Shown: positions 46,401 to 56,535, counted from the stretch's first letter. The stretch: 64,000 nucleotides of DNA from Mesorhizobium sp. GbtcB19 (GCF_019091085.1 NZ_JAGXJY010000001.1:62001-126000); one strand, 5' to 3'. Notes: generated by a model from the sequence alone, not told the origin. Made by a program: numbers and translations.

Positions 46401-46634
46401 ATCGGCGCCGACGCGGAGACCCGGGCGCCGATGGCGATCGCCGTCATCGGCGGGCTCATCTCCTCGACCGTGCTCAGCCTCGTCTACGTGCCGGTGGTCT
46501 ACACCTTCATGGACGACATCCAGAGCTTTCTCGCCCGTCACCTCGGCAAGCTGCTGGTCGAGGCGCCCGGCGCAGCCGAAAAGGCGAGAACCGCAACTCC
46601 AGCGAAAGAAACAGCCAATGCACATCCAGCCTAG
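43488..46634 (+). CDS. RND efflux pump permease 1
   Basis: 1048 residues, the usual length of an HAE-type RND transporter with 12 membrane helices and two large periplasmic loops. Proton-relay residues are present: Asp-Asp in LVVGILVDDAIVEIEN and Lys in MGIAAKNSILLVEY. The porter-domain start LFLSLAIAGVYGFMQLRTNNMPDIDLPTVTV is more like the MdtB/C or heavy-multidrug branch than classical AcrB. Translationally coupled to adaptor 1, and its end overlaps the second adaptor start by 17 bases. Confidence 0.95.
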   Translation: MNAISSWSIRNPVPTIVLFLSLAIAGVYGFMQLRTNNMPDIDLPTVTVTVAQPGAAPSEMEVQVARVIENAVATLEGVDDVSTSISEGSSVTTVQFTLGTDPETATNDVRNAVSGVQSSLPAAAQTPVVAKVNATGNSVLTFVVEAPAMSPDQLSWYIDNDVAKVLLGVDGVSKVTRSGGVDRVIRVELDPDRLAALGISAGDVSQTLASNNVNQPGGRANIGGQEQSVRTLASATTVEALADTRIALSGAGDVKLSDLGSVTDSWEKPRQAAYLDGRQVVAFNVYRSVGSSEIDVVKAARAAIADMGAKTTTAKFTEVTSSSGFVQESYDAALEALWLGALLAIGVVWLFLRDIRATLVSAVAMPLSLIPTFAVMAAFDISLNNITLLALSLVVGILVDDAIVEIENIVRHMRQTGVSAYQAAIEAADEIGLAVVATTATIVAVFLPVAFMPGIPGKFFFSFAVAVCVSVLFSLLVARMLTPLMGAYLVRAGGHNEDDLPAWVPTYLWLLRKALDYRWITLLAGIAFFAGSVLLATRLPTEFMAAADRGRSMISVELQPGSTIEQTTAVVQDITRRLEKEPDVDSVFATIGTAASSGGGPNQSLSSAEVRTATVTVNLKPRAERTVSQQQFEAEASPKLNDIPGARIQFGADGFAGAKVSITLVGDDGAGLEKASNALIEQMKSVPGLINPTSTAATTKPELIVRPDSAKAAELGVTPTEIAATVKIATIGDTDTSLAKYNLGDRQVSIVVTLPDGAIDEPAKLAVLPLTGSKGTVPLGAVADIGFNAGPNSITRVDRSRSATIEADLSGLTLGQATTAIRALPIMKSLPQGVHELARGDAQRMQELFSGFATAIAAGIILMYLTLVLLFRSFVQPVTILVALPLSVGGALGFLLITGKALGISPLIGILMLMGIAAKNSILLVEYALVAEKEHGMSRFEALLDAARKRARPIVMTSIAMGAGMLPIALGIGADAETRAPMAIAVIGGLISSTVLSLVYVPVVYTFMDDIQSFLARHLGKLLVEAPGAAEKARTATPAKETANAHPA

Positions 46635-47907
46635 TCGTTCACTTTCGCTGGCAAGCTCGCGCCGCCTGTCTCCCTTGGCAGGGATGCTGTGTGCCGCGCT
46701 TCTTCTGGCCGCCTGCTCGCAGGAGAAGAGCCAGGTGCCGCCCGGCATGGGAGGCGCCGGCAGGCCCGAGGTCGGCGTCGTCACGCTGCATCCGCAGTCG
46801 GTCGCGATCACCGCCGAGCTGCCGGGCCGCACGGCGGCCTCGCTCGTCGCCGAGGTACGCCCGCAGGTCGACGGCATCATCCGGCAGCGCCTGTTCCAGG
46901 AAGGCGCCGAGGTGGTGGCGGGACAGCCGCTCTACCTCATCGATCCGGCGAGCTACCAGGCCGCTTATGACAGCGCCGTCGCCACGCAGCAGAAGGCGGA
47001 GGCCGCGGTGCCCACCGCGCAGGCGAAATTCGACCGATATTCCGGGCTCTTGAAGCAGAATGTCGTCTCGAAGCAGGATTACGACGATGCCGCCGCGACG
47101 CTGGCGCAGGCCCAGGCGGACGTCGCATCGGCCAAGGCCAGTGTCGAGACCGCGAAGATCAGCCTCGACCGGACCTCGATCACCGCGCCGATCGCCGGCC
47201 GCATCGACAAGTCGACATTGACGCCGGGAGCCCTGGTCACCGCCAACCAGGAAACGGTGCTGACCACCATCCGCTCGCTCGACCCGATCAATGTCGACGT
47301 CACGCAGTCGAGCACCAATCTGCTCAACCTGCGCCAGGCGATCAACGAGGGCCGGATCAAGTTCAGCGGGCCTAATGTCAGCGTCAAGTTGAAGCTCGAC
47401 AACGGCACCATCTACACACGGAACGGCAAGCTGGAGTTCGCCGGCGCCAATGTCGACCAGTCCACGGGCACCTTCGCGCTGAGGGCCCAGTTCCCCAATC
47501 CCGATCGCCTGCTCTTGCCCGGCATGTATGTGCGCGCCATCGTCGAGGAAGGCGTCGCCCAGAACAGCTTCCTGGTGCCGCAGCGCGGCGTCACCCGCGA
47601 CCCCAAGGGCCAGGCGACGGCCATGGTGGTCAATGCCGAGGGCAAGGTCGAGCAGCGGACGCTGAGCGTGCGCAACAGCGTCGGCAACAACTGGCTGGTC
47701 GATTCCGGCATCAACGATGGCGACCGCGTCATCGTCGAGGGCCTGCAGCTGGTGCGCGCCGGCGGCGACGCGACGGCGGTCGAAGTGACCATCGACGAGA
47801 CGACCGGCGAGATCAAGGACCGCGAGCAGAACTCCGCGTCGGCGGCGGCTGACGGCAATGCCGCCGGCGCCGCGAAGCAGCCCGCCTCTGGCGCAGCCGG
47901 GAACTGA
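46618..47907 (+). CDS. RND efflux periplasmic adaptor subunit 2 (AcrA-like lipoprotein)
   Basis: 429 residues. Lipoprotein signal with MLCAALLLAACSQEK. AcrA/MexA-like domains: TAELPGRTAASLVAEVRPQVDGII, GAEVVAGQPLYLIDPASYQAAYD, a coiled coil from ~110 to 175, ITAPIAGRIDKSTLTPGALV, and PNPDRLLLPGMYVRAIV. ATG 46618 lies 17 bases inside the end of permease 1, so expression is coupled. The C-terminus is low-complexity (ASAAADGNAAG). It pairs with permease 2. Confidence 0.94.
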   Translation: MHIQPSRSLSLASSRRLSPLAGMLCAALLLAACSQEKSQVPPGMGGAGRPEVGVVTLHPQSVAITAELPGRTAASLVAEVRPQVDGIIRQRLFQEGAEVVAGQPLYLIDPASYQAAYDSAVATQQKAEAAVPTAQAKFDRYSGLLKQNVVSKQDYDDAAATLAQAQADVASAKASVETAKISLDRTSITAPIAGRIDKSTLTPGALVTANQETVLTTIRSLDPINVDVTQSSTNLLNLRQAINEGRIKFSGPNVSVKLKLDNGTIYTRNGKLEFAGANVDQSTGTFALRAQFPNPDRLLLPGMYVRAIVEEGVAQNSFLVPQRGVTRDPKGQATAMVVNAEGKVEQRTLSVRNSVGNNWLVDSGINDGDRVIVEGLQLVRAGGDATAVEVTIDETTGEIKDREQNSASAAADGNAAGAAKQPASGAAGN

Positions 47908-47910
47908 GCG

Positions 47911-50900
47911 ATGTCGGGATTCTTCATCAACCGGCCGATCTTCGCCTGGGTGATCGCCATCGTCATCATGCTGGGCGGCCTTCTGGCGCTGCAATCGCTG
48001 CCGATCTCGCAATATCCGCAGATCGCGCCGACCACGGTCAACATCAGCGCCAGCTATCCCGGCGCCGATGCCCAGACCGTCGAGAACTCGGTGACCAAGG
48101 TCATCGAACAGGGCATGACCGGCATAGACAATCTCGACTATATGACGGCGACATCGACCTCGACCGGGCAGGCGTCGATCACGCTGACCTTCACCAGCGC
48201 CGCCAATCCCGACACGGCGCAGGTGCAGACGCAGAACAAGCTCCAGCTCGTGCAGTCGCAGCTGCCGCAAGTCGTGCAGAGCAACGGCATCACCGTCTCC
48301 AAATCCTCGACCGGCTTCCTGATGGTCATCGGCTTCGTCTCCAGCGACGGCAAGATGAACTCGACCGACCTCGCCGACTACGTCGACGCAACCATCAACG
48401 ACACGCTGAAGCGCGTCGAAGGCGTCGGCTCGACGCAGCTCTTCGGCTCCGGCTATGCCATGCGCATCTGGCTCGATCCCGACAAACTGGCGCAATACGC
48501 GCTGATGCCGAGCGATGTCGCCACTGCCATCGAAGCGCAGAACACACAGGTATCAGCCGGTCAGCTCGGCGGGCTGCCGGCGCGCAAGGGCCAGCAGCTC
48601 AACGCCACGGTGACGGCCAAGAGCCGGCTGCAGACCGCCGAACAGTTCCGCAACATCATCCTGAAGAGCAACACCGACGGCTCGTTGGTGCGGCTGAACG
48701 ATGTCGCCAAGGTTGAGATCGGCGCCGAGAGCTACACCACGCAAGCCCATTACAACGGCAAGCCAGCCGCGGGCCTCGCCATCAACCTGGCGACCGGCGC
48801 CAACGCCATCAGCACGGCGGAAGCGGTGCGCGCGACGATCAATCGCCTGAGTTCCACCTTCCCGCAGGGTGTCGAGGTCGTCTACCCGTATGACACCTCG
48901 CCCTTCGTGCGCCTGTCGATCGAGGAAGTGGTGAAGACGCTGGCCGAAGCGATCGTGTTGGTGTTCCTGGTGATGTTCCTGTTCCTGCAGAACCTGCGGG
49001 CCACCATCATCCCGACGATCGCCGTGCCGGTGGTGCTGCTCGGCACCTTCGGCGTGCTCTCCTTCTTCGGCTATTCGATCAACACCCTGACCATGTTCGC
49101 CATGGTGCTGGCTATCGGCCTGCTCGTCGACGACGCCATCGTCGTGGTCGAGAATGTCGAGCGCGTGATGCAGGAAGAAGGCCTGCCGCCGAAAGAGGCG
49201 ACGCGCAAATCGATGAACGAGATCACCGGCGCGCTGATCGGCATCGCCACCGTGCTGTCGGCCGTGTTCGTGCCGATGGCCTTCTTCGGCGGCTCCACCG
49301 GCATCATCTACCGGCAATTCTCGGTCACCATCGTCTCGGCGATGGTGCTTTCTGTGCTGGTAGCACTTGTGCTGACGCCGGCGCTCTGCGCCACCATCCT
49401 GCGCCCGGCCAAGGATCATGCGACGCAGAAAGGTCCGTTCGGCTGGTTCAACCGCGTCTTCGATCGCGGCACGATCGCCTACCGCGACGGCTCGCACGGC
49501 ATCATCAACCGCTCCTGGCGCTTCCTTGTCGTGTTCATGGCCATCGTCATCGGCATGGGCTGGATGTTTGCCCGCCTGCCGAGCTCCTTCCTGCCTGACG
49601 AGGATCAGGGCATCCTGATCACCAGCGCATCGCTTCCCGTCGGCGCGACGCAGGACCGCACCGAGCGCGTGCTGGCTCAGGTCACGAACCACTATCTGAA
49701 CGAAGAGAAGGACGCGGTCGAAGGCGTGTTCACCGCTTCCGGCTTCGGCTTCGGCGGCGCCGGACAGAATGTCGGCATCGCCTTCGTGCGGCTGAAGGAT
49801 TTCGACCAGCGCAAATCACCGGCTCTGGCAGCGCCCGCGGTCGCCGGCCGCGCCATGGGCGCTTTCAGGGCGATCAGGGATGCCCAGGTGTTCGCGCTTG
49901 CCCCGCCGGCCATCCAGGGCTTCGGCAACACCAACGGCTTCGATTTCTACCTGCAGGACGTCAACGGCGCCGGCCATGAGGCGCTGATCCAGACGCGCAA
50001 CCAGCTTCTCGGTCTCGCCGCCAAGAGCAAGCTGCTCGCCAACACGCGTCCCAACGGCCAGGAGGACCAGCCGCAATTCTCGGTCGACATCGACCAGGAG
50101 AAGGCGAGCGCGCTGGGCATCAGCCTTGCCGACATCAACAACACGCTCTCCACGGCCTGGGGCAGCGACTACGTCAACGACTTCATCGATCGCGGCCGGG
50201 TGAAGCCGGTCTATCTGCAGTCGGATCCGGACTTCCGCATGCAGCCGGAAGACCTCGACAAATGGCAGGTCCGCAACTCCGGCGGCGCCATGGTGCCGTT
50301 CTCGGCCTTCGCCTCCAGCCACTGGACATACGGATCGCCCCGCCTCGAACGCTACAACGGTTCGGCCGCGGTCGAGGTCCAGGGCGCGGCGGCCGCCGGC
50401 CAGAGCTCGGGCGCCGCCATGGACGAGATCGACAGGCTGGTCGCGCAATTGCCCGCCGGCTATTCGCATGAATGGACCGGGCTGTCGCATCAGGAAAAGC
50501 TTTCCGGCAACCAGGCGATGTCGCTCTACGCGATTTCGGCGCTCGTCGTCTTCCTGTGCCTTGCCGCGCTTTACGAGAGCTGGTCGATCCCGTTCGCGGT
50601 GATGCTCTCGGTGCCGATCGGCATCTTCGGCGCGCTGGCGGCGGCCACCCTCTTCGGCCAGACCAACGACGTGTATTTCAAGGTCGGGCTACTGACCACG
50701 ATCGGTCTTGCCGCCAAGAACGCAATCCTCATCGTCGAGTTCGCCATCGAGCGGCAGGCGGCCGGAATGGGACTGGTCGAAGCGACGCTCGAAGCGGCGC
50801 GACAACGCCTGCGGCCGATCCTGATGACGTCGCTGGCCTTCATCCTCGGCGTCACGCCTTTGGCGATCGCCAGCGGCGCGGGCTCCGGCGCGCAGAACTC

Positions 50901-51054
50901 GGTCGGCATCGGCGTCATGGGCGGCATGATCGCGGCGACGGCGATCGGCGTCTTCTTGGTGCCGCTTTTGTTCGTCACGGTGCGCCGCATCTTCAAGGGC
51001 AAGGCAGCCAACGAGAATTCGGGCGGGACACCAGCCAAAGCCACTCAAGAATAA
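47911..51054 (+). CDS. RND efflux pump permease 2 (AcrB/HAE1 family)
   Basis: 1047 residues. Starts [27 protein letters not shown] with [32 protein letters not shown], a classic HAE1 multidrug pump opening (key [17 protein letters not shown]). Proton-relay Asp pair in [21 protein letters not shown] and Lys in [14 protein letters not shown]. Starts three bases after adaptor 2. It belongs to a different RND subgroup from permease 1, so the block encodes two pump types sharing one outer-membrane factor. Confidence 0.96.
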   Translation: MSGFFINRPIFAWVIAIVIMLGGLLALQSLPISQYPQIAPTTVNISASYPGADAQTVENSVTKVIEQGMTGIDNLDYMTATSTSTGQASITLTFTSAANPDTAQVQTQNKLQLVQSQLPQVVQSNGITVSKSSTGFLMVIGFVSSDGKMNSTDLADYVDATINDTLKRVEGVGSTQLFGSGYAMRIWLDPDKLAQYALMPSDVATAIEAQNTQVSAGQLGGLPARKGQQLNATVTAKSRLQTAEQFRNIILKSNTDGSLVRLNDVAKVEIGAESYTTQAHYNGKPAAGLAINLATGANAISTAEAVRATINRLSSTFPQGVEVVYPYDTSPFVRLSIEEVVKTLAEAIVLVFLVMFLFLQNLRATIIPTIAVPVVLLGTFGVLSFFGYSINTLTMFAMVLAIGLLVDDAIVVVENVERVMQEEGLPPKEATRKSMNEITGALIGIATVLSAVFVPMAFFGGSTGIIYRQFSVTIVSAMVLSVLVALVLTPALCATILRPAKDHATQKGPFGWFNRVFDRGTIAYRDGSHGIINRSWRFLVVFMAIVIGMGWMFARLPSSFLPDEDQGILITSASLPVGATQDRTERVLAQVTNHYLNEEKDAVEGVFTASGFGFGGAGQNVGIAFVRLKDFDQRKSPALAAPAVAGRAMGAFRAIRDAQVFALAPPAIQGFGNTNGFDFYLQDVNGAGHEALIQTRNQLLGLAAKSKLLANTRPNGQEDQPQFSVDIDQEKASALGISLADINNTLSTAWGSDYVNDFIDRGRVKPVYLQSDPDFRMQPEDLDKWQVRNSGGAMVPFSAFASSHWTYGSPRLERYNGSAAVEVQGAAAAGQSSGAAMDEIDRLVAQLPAGYSHEWTGLSHQEKLSGNQAMSLYAISALVVFLCLAALYESWSIPFAVMLSVPIGIFGALAAATLFGQTNDVYFKVGLLTTIGLAAKNAILIVEFAIERQAAGMGLVEATLEAARQRLRPILMTSLAFILGVTPLAIASGAGSGAQNSVGIGVMGGMIAATAIGVFLVPLLFVTVRRIFKGKAANENSGGTPAKATQE

Positions 51055-51067
51055 AGGTTTCCCTCAA

Positions 51068-52561
51068 ATGACAGGTTTTGAACGCGGTCTCGCGACCGCG
51101 AAGGGGCTCTTTTTGCCCACATTTGCCGCTGTCCTGCTCTCCGGATGCGTCGTCGGTCCGGATTACCAGAAGCCGCTCCTGGCGATGCCGGCGAGTTGGA
51201 CCGGACGGAAGACGGCCAAACCGGCACAGCCGGCGCAATTGTCGAAATGGTGGCAGCGGCTGCGCGATCCCGAGCTGAACGCGCTGGTCGAGGAAGCCGT
51301 TGCCGGCAATCTCGACGTTGCCACGGCCAGAGCCAAGATCCGCGAGGCACGGGCGAGCTACCGCCAGTCGGTCGGGGCATTGCTGCCCTCCGCGGACGGT
51401 TCGGCTTCGGCCACCCGCAACAGGGCCTCGGCCAGCAGCGCGGGCACCACGGCCAGCGAGACCTATAGCCAATACCAGGCGGGCTTCGATTCCAGCTGGG
51501 AGCTCGACCTCTTCGGCGCCAACCGCAGGGGCGTCGAGGCCGCCAGCTATGGTATCGACGCTTCCGAGGAAAACCTGCGCTCGACGCTGTTGACCCTGGT
51601 CGGCGATGTCGGCTCCAACTATGTCCAGGCGCGCGGCTATCAGACCCGCATCGCGCTTGCCCGGCGCGCGGCCGCATCGCAAAGGCAAACCGCCGAACTG
51701 ACCCGCACGATGGCTCGAGCCGGCACCGCGTCGGCGGCCGATGTCGCCAAGGCCATGGGACAGGCAAGCAGCACGGAAGCCACGATTCCGTCACTGGAAG
51801 CGAACTATGCCGAAGCCGTGCACCGGCTTTCGGTGCTGACCGGCCGGCCGCCGGCCACCCTTGTCGAACGGTTGAAGCGGGGGACTCCGATCCCGGCGCC
51901 GCGCCTGCCGATCCCGACCGGCATTCCGTCCGACATCCTGCTCGCGCGCCCGGATGTGCGCATGGCCGAGCGGCAATATGCGCAGTCCACCGCCAAGATC
52001 GGGCAGGCCGAGGCGGCGCGTTATCCCAGCGTCAGCCTGACCGGCGACATCAGCACCACGGCTCTCAAGCTCGGCGACCTCGGCAAGAACTCCACCATCG
52101 GCTGGTCGTTCGGGCCGTCGCTCAGCGTGCCGCTGTTCAATGCCGGGCAATTGGAGGCGGCCGTCGACGTCGCCCGCGCCCAGCGCGATCAGTATTTCAT
52201 CGCCTACAAAGCCTCGGTCCTGACCGCGCTGGAAGATGTCGAGAACGCGCTCGTGTCGCTGGCTCAGGAGCGGATCAGGAACGGCAAGCTTGCGTCCTCG
52301 ACGAAATCCTACACGGACGCAGCGCAATTGGAGCGCACCCTCTACAAGGCCGGCGAGGCAAGCCTCCTCGATGTGCTGGATGCCGAGCGTTCGGCCTATT
52401 CGGCCGAGGACTCGCTGCTGCAGAGCCGCGTCTCGATCGCCACCGACTACATAGCCCTCAACAAGGCGCTGGGCGGCGGCTGGAACGGCGCGATCGACAC
52501 CGCCAGGCCCGAAGTCGTCGATGCTGCCACCGGCCCGCGGCTGGCGTCGAAGGCGCAGTGA
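51068..52561 (+). CDS. Outer-membrane efflux lipoprotein, NodT/OprM family
   Basis: 497 residues. Lipoprotein signal ending LLSGCVVGPDYQKP, a hallmark of NodT/OprM channels. Two repeated halves of the TolC fold follow: WWQRLRDPELNALVEEAVAGNLDV (key W.....DP.L..L...A...N) and LLARPDVRMAERQYAQSTAKIGQAEAARYP (key RPDVR.AE). It would trimerise as the outer-membrane exit for one or both pumps. AAGG precedes ATG 51068 by 9 bases. Last gene of the block. Confidence 0.94.
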   Translation: MTGFERGLATAKGLFLPTFAAVLLSGCVVGPDYQKPLLAMPASWTGRKTAKPAQPAQLSKWWQRLRDPELNALVEEAVAGNLDVATARAKIREARASYRQSVGALLPSADGSASATRNRASASSAGTTASETYSQYQAGFDSSWELDLFGANRRGVEAASYGIDASEENLRSTLLTLVGDVGSNYVQARGYQTRIALARRAAASQRQTAELTRTMARAGTASAADVAKAMGQASSTEATIPSLEANYAEAVHRLSVLTGRPPATLVERLKRGTPIPAPRLPIPTGIPSDILLARPDVRMAERQYAQSTAKIGQAEAARYPSVSLTGDISTTALKLGDLGKNSTIGWSFGPSLSVPLFNAGQLEAAVDVARAQRDQYFIAYKASVLTALEDVENALVSLAQERIRNGKLASSTKSYTDAAQLERTLYKAGEASLLDVLDAERSAYSAEDSLLQSRVSIATDYIALNKALGGGWNGAIDTARPEVVDAATGPRLASKAQ

Positions 52562-52675
52562 CGGGCGAGCTCACGATGTCGACTCCGCTGTTGACGGCCC
52601 GAACAAATCTCCGTGAGTCATGGCCGCGAGCAATCAGCCACTATATAACAATAACAACGGCTTCGAGGTAATGAG

Positions 52676-53362
52676 ATGTCAGGCGCCTACGATCTGGGAA
52701 CCAATCTTGTCCGCCGTATCTATGAAAAGCGCATAGATGCGCCGGCCATTCTCGATGCCGGAACGCATTTTCCCAATGCGGCGAAGTTCGCCGCCGCCTG
52801 GCAGGGCATCCGCGACGAGGCGCTGGCGGCAAAGCTGAACACGGCGCCTCGCTTCCACGACATCATGCCGGAGCAGGCCGACATCTCCGCCAATGACGGC
52901 CTGGACTGGCGCATGTTCGTGCTCAAGGCCTACGATATGACGGTGCCCGAAAACCTCGCGCGCATGCCGGTGCTGAGCCGGCTGCTCACGGAGTGTCCCG
53001 AGGTCAAATCGGCGGCTGTCTCGTTTCTCGCCCCGCGCAAGCATATCCCCGCCCACCGTGGCCCCTTCCGCGGCATCATGCGCTTCCATCTCGGCCTGGT
53101 CATCCCGAAGCAGCCGGATGGCCGGCCGGCAACGATCATGATGATCAATCACGAGGAGCGGCGCATCGCCGACGGCGAATGCATGCTGTGGGACGACACG
53201 TTCGAGCACGAGGTGATGAACAACTCGGACCAGCCGCGCGTCGCTCTGCTGCTCGACGTCTGGCGTCCGAAGATGCCGCTCGACATGGAAATCCTGTCGC
53301 GCGTGATCGTGCGCGGCGTGCAGGTGGGGATGCGCTATCGTGGCGTGTCGTTCGGCGGCTGA
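52676..53362 (+). CDS. Aspartyl/asparaginyl beta-hydroxylase family protein
   Basis: 228 residues of the Fe(II)/2-oxoglutarate-type AspH fold. Seen: SFLAPRKHIPAHRGPFRGIMRFHLGL (substrate and iron region, key HRGP and RFHLGL) and LWDDTFEHEVMNNSDQPRVALLLDVWRP (second iron His and 2-oxoglutarate Arg). Bacterial members include LpxO-like lipid A hydroxylases and others of unknown substrate. GAGG lies 8 bases before ATG 52676. Monocistronic, 114 bases after the efflux block. Confidence 0.9.
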   Translation: MSGAYDLGTNLVRRIYEKRIDAPAILDAGTHFPNAAKFAAAWQGIRDEALAAKLNTAPRFHDIMPEQADISANDGLDWRMFVLKAYDMTVPENLARMPVLSRLLTECPEVKSAAVSFLAPRKHIPAHRGPFRGIMRFHLGLVIPKQPDGRPATIMMINHEERRIADGECMLWDDTFEHEVMNNSDQPRVALLLDVWRPKMPLDMEILSRVIVRGVQVGMRYRGVSFGG

Positions 53363-53378
53363 CCCAGCGGAACCGTGG

Positions 53379-53684
53379 TTAAATCCTTGCCTCGCGGGGC
53401 AAATTTGCCCCGCCGCCGCGCTTGCCGGGGAACATAGCGTCCCTCGCCAGCAATCCGCTGACGCGGCAGAAGGCAGCGAAGGCGCGGCAGGCTTCCTCGG
53501 TGCTGGCGATATCGACCGTCGCGCCGAAGCAGGCATTGAAGGCGGCGTCATAAACCTTGCCTTGGCGGCGCTTCGGCCAGTCCTGCAGAAAGTCGAGCGC
53601 CTGCTCGACGCTGTAGATTTCCTCGACCGGCAGGCCGGATGCGGGCGTGATGCGCACCGGCACCTCGAATTGCAGTCTGTCCAT
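53379..53684 (-). CDS. DUF982 domain-containing protein
   Basis: 101 residues. The DUF982 pattern is seen: PVRITPASGLPVEEIYSVEQALDFLQDWPKRRQGKVYDAAFNAC (key VRI, I.SV..AL.FL..WP..R) followed by EEACRAFAAFCRVSGLL. These small proteins are numerous in Rhizobiales and have no known function. ATG 53684 has GGAG 8 bases upstream. It is convergent with the beta-hydroxylase gene. Confidence 0.85.
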   Translation of the reverse strand: MDRLQFEVPVRITPASGLPVEEIYSVEQALDFLQDWPKRRQGKVYDAAFNACFGATVDIASTEEACRAFAAFCRVSGLLARDAMFPGKRGGGANLPREARI

Positions 53685-53864
53685 TCCCTGTCTCCCGAAC
53701 TGGCGCAACCCTGGCAACGCCGCTCGTTCTGAAAAGTTGCTTTTGGCGGCCTTCTGACTCGCAAATGTGACCTCAGTGCGGTCGCCGACCGCGCTTGGGC
53801 GCGGCGGATCGGACAGGGCGGCGCAACCCGCACCGCCCTGCCCAATGGCGCCTCACTTGTGCGC

Positions 53865-54101
53865 CTACTGGTTCGCGGGGTCCGTCTCCGCCTCAAAGGC
53901 CATGCGGCAGACCACCATCAGAAAATAAGCCGAAGGCACGGCGAAGATGACGCCGAGCACCATCGCGGCCGTTCCTTCCATCCGAAGGGTCGCGGCAACG
54001 GCCCAATAGACAGTGCCGATGCAAATGACCGCCTGGACCGTGAGAAAAGACGCGGCCGATGCCGCACGCGTAAGCGTCTTGAACGTCTTGATGCGTTGCA
54101 T
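53865..54101 (-). CDS. Small membrane protein, unknown
   Basis: 78 residues with two hydrophobic helices (FLTVQAVICIGTVYWAVAA and AAMVLGVIFAVPSAYFLMV), a basic N-terminus and an acidic tail (EAETDPANQ). The ribosome site is poor. No family is recognised. Coding is supported by the membrane pattern and lack of an alternative frame. Confidence 0.55.
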   Translation of the reverse strand: MQRIKTFKTLTRAASAASFLTVQAVICIGTVYWAVAATLRMEGTAAMVLGVIFAVPSAYFLMVVCRMAFEAETDPANQ

Positions 54102-54213
54102 TGAATGAAAATCCGAACTGATGCGCGCGCGACCGGCGGACGGCCAGCGGCCGTCGCCGGATCGCGACGCGAAGAAAAGGTTTTTGGTTTAAGTGCCGCC
54201 TTGCGGCTGAGCC

Positions 54214-54609
54214 TTATGCGGCAGGTGGCGCGCGCGGCTGGTTGGCGTGCGAAGCTGTTGCGCTTGCCGATGCTGATGCGGCGCCGATCTCGGCCGGCAA
54301 GGCCTGGCCGACAATCAGGAAACCGGATGCGGGCGCGAGCGCGCCGGTATTGCCGCTGACCAGCTTTATCGGGAGCTGCCGGCTGGCGCGGACTTCAAGC
54401 GCCTGCGCCTTGCCGGTCGTTCTGAGCAGCGCGATCGTATCGCCCTGGCGGGCGGCGCTGATGCTGGAACCGCCCGAGAACGAGGCGGCTGACGCGGAGA
54501 TTTCGGTCTGAGCGAAGCTCAGCAGCGCGAGCATCAGCAACGCCATCAGGCCCGCGCAGGCGGTCCTGACAGACAGCAGCTTCGATCTTTCGCGTTCAGG
54601 TGCCGTCAA
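54214..54609 (-). CDS. Exported hypothetical protein
   Basis: 131 residues from TTG 54609, which has GGAGAG 8 bases upstream. A hydrophobic segment (AGLMALLMLALLSFAQTEISA) serves as signal or anchor. The mature part (GDTIALLRTTGKAQALEVRASRQLP, then SGFLIVGQALPAEIG) has a beta-rich composition and an Ala/Ser-rich tail. The frame is open further upstream to ATG 54777, but that extension lacks any sign of selection. Divergent from map. Function unknown. Confidence 0.5.
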   Translation of the reverse strand: MTAPERERSKLLSVRTACAGLMALLMLALLSFAQTEISASAASFSGGSSISAARQGDTIALLRTTGKAQALEVRASRQLPIKLVSGNTGALAPASGFLIVGQALPAEIGAASASASATASHANQPRAPPAA

Positions 54610-54814
54610 GGCAATATCTCTCCAGATATCCACCCGCCCTACCGCAGGAGGCCGGGAAAGGAAAGCTTCGCCCCCGCTCTCAGTTCCCGCGAAACATGCC
54701 CGGTAAGGCGCGCAATCGCACTTCGTCCTTGAACCTTGCGGCTTCCGGTGCCAAATCTGGAGAAACTTTCCTTGCATCGGCTCACATCATGGGCCGGCAC
54801 TCCGAACGGACAAA

Positions 54815-55642
54815 ATGGTTACCTATCTCGACGCCTCGACGGCCCCTTTGAGAAACACCGGCCAAATAAGGCTCTATGGCGAGGAAGGCTTTGCCGGCAT
54901 GCGCAAGGCCTGCGATCTCACCGCGCGCTGCCTCGACGAGCTCGTGCCGATGGTAAAGCCCGGCGTGACGACGGAAGCGATCGACCGCTTCGTCTTCGAA
55001 TTCGGCATGGACAACGGCGCACTGCCGGCAACGCTGAACTATCGCGGCTACACCAAGTCGTCCTGCACTTCGATCAACCATGTCGTCTGCCATGGCATTC
55101 CCGACAACAAGCCGCTGAAGGAAGGCGACGTCGTCAACATCGACGTCACCTATATCCTAGACGGCTGGCACGGCGATTCCTCGCGCATGTATCCGGTGGG
55201 CATGATCAAGCGCGCCGCCGAGCGCCTGCTCGAAGTGACCTATGAGTGCCTGATGCGCGGCATCGCCGCGATCAAGCCCGGCGCCCGCACCGGCGCCATC
55301 GGCGCCGCGATCCAGACCTACGCCGAGGCCGAGCGCTGCTCGGTGGTGCGCGACTTCTGCGGCCATGGCGTCGGCCAGCTTTTCCACGACGCGCCGAACA
55401 TCCTGCATTACGGCACCGCCAATGAAGGCGTCGAGATGCGGCCCGGCATGATCTTCACCGTCGAGCCGATGATCAATCTCGGCCGCCCGCATGTGAAGGT
55501 GCTCTCGGACGGCTGGACGGCCGTCACGCGCGATCGCTCGCTGTCGGCGCAATACGAGCACACGATAGGCGTCACCGACACCGGCTGCGAGATCTTCACG
55601 CTGTCGCCGAAAAAGCTCGACCGCCCCGGCCTGCCGGCCTAG
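54815..55642 (+). CDS. map: Methionine aminopeptidase, type I
   Basis: 275 residues. Removes N-terminal methionine from nascent proteins. Pita-bread fold metal ligands: Asp in [21 protein letters not shown] (two Asp), His in [17 protein letters not shown], Glu in [12 protein letters not shown] and Glu in YEHTIGVT. Substrate His is in [11 protein letters not shown] ~20-residue N-terminal extension before [17 protein letters not shown] is normal for alphaproteobacteria. radC follows 32 bases later. Confidence 0.95.
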   Translation: MVTYLDASTAPLRNTGQIRLYGEEGFAGMRKACDLTARCLDELVPMVKPGVTTEAIDRFVFEFGMDNGALPATLNYRGYTKSSCTSINHVVCHGIPDNKPLKEGDVVNIDVTYILDGWHGDSSRMYPVGMIKRAAERLLEVTYECLMRGIAAIKPGARTGAIGAAIQTYAEAERCSVVRDFCGHGVGQLFHDAPNILHYGTANEGVEMRPGMIFTVEPMINLGRPHVKVLSDGWTAVTRDRSLSAQYEHTIGVTDTGCEIFTLSPKKLDRPGLPA

Positions 55643-55674
55643 GTTTCAGCCAAAGCCTTCGGGGGGATGGGGCA

Positions 55675-56439
55675 TTGGGCAAAGTCGACGACGAGCGGGC
55701 GTTCTTTTCCGAAGCCTGGATCGAACCGCCGCAAAAGCCCCTGAAGAAGGCGGCGGCGGTGGAAGAGAAGCCGCATTATCATGGCCATCGCGACCGCCTG
55801 CGCGAACGATTTGTCGCCGGCGGTCCGGACGCCCTGCCCGACTATGAACTGCTCGAACTGCTGCTCTTCCGGCTGATCCCGCGCGTCGACACCAAGCCGA
55901 TCGCCAAGGCGCTGATCGCCCGCTTCGGTTCGCTCGCCGAAGTGCTCGGCGCGCCGGCATCCCTGCTTGAGGAAGTCAAAGGCATCGGCCCGACGGTCGC
56001 GACCGATCTCAAGGTCATCGCCGCCACGGCGCAGCGCATGGCGCGCGGCGAGGTGCGCGGCCGCGAAGTGCTGTCCAACTGGACGCAACTGCTCGACTAT
56101 TGCCGTTCGGCCATGGCCTTCGAGAGCCGCGAACAGTTCCGCATCCTGTTCCTCGACAAGAAGAACGGGCTGATCGCCGACGAAGTGCAGCAGACCGGCA
56201 CCGTCGACCACACGCCGGTCTATCCGCGCGAGGTGGTGAAGCGCGCGCTGGAGCTCTCCGCCAGCGCCGTCATCCTGGTCCACAACCACCCTTCGGGCGA
56301 CCCGACGCCGTCCCGCGCTGACATCGAGATGACCAAGCAGATCATCGATACGGCCAAGCCCCTCGGCATTTCCGTGCACGATCACATCATCATCGGCCGC
56401 AAGGGCAACGCCTCGATGAAAGGCCTGCTGCTGATTTGA
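55675..56439 (+). CDS. radC: RadC family protein (JAB domain)
   Basis: 254 residues. N-terminal helix-hairpin-helix ([30 protein letters not shown], key ELLELLLF) and [20 protein letters not shown], then the JAMM metalloprotease-like domain with Glu/His ligands in [22 protein letters not shown]. Long called a DNA-repair protein, its actual role is unclear. The start is TTG 55675, preceded by a G-run (GGGGGGATGGGG). Probably cotranscribed with map. Confidence 0.92.
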   Translation: MGKVDDERAFFSEAWIEPPQKPLKKAAAVEEKPHYHGHRDRLRERFVAGGPDALPDYELLELLLFRLIPRVDTKPIAKALIARFGSLAEVLGAPASLLEEVKGIGPTVATDLKVIAATAQRMARGEVRGREVLSNWTQLLDYCRSAMAFESREQFRILFLDKKNGLIADEVQQTGTVDHTPVYPREVVKRALELSASAVILVHNHPSGDPTPSRADIEMTKQIIDTAKPLGISVHDHIIIGRKGNASMKGLLLI

Positions 56440-56485
56440 GCGGCTGGCGACGCTGCTGCAGCTTTGGGCTCCGGCGCGCTGCTGT

Positions 56486-56502
56486 CTGCCGTTGAACGGC
56501 AG
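56486..56502. repeat. Perfect 17-base palindrome
   Basis: CTGCCGTTGAACGGCAG, 8-base arms around one G, 47 bases after radC and 34 bases before the first LacI-type operator. It may be part of a terminator hairpin or an extra operator. Confidence 0.45.
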
Positions 56503-56535
56503 GGCCTGTTGGCCAAGGCGCAAAAAGGGCGAGAT

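Noticed and set aside
43161..46880. 1239-residue open frame on the minus strand opposite the first RND pump
   Set aside because: It is antisense to a clear RND operon with all motifs intact; long antisense frames are expected at this GC content and the translation is low-complexity Arg/Gly/His-rich.
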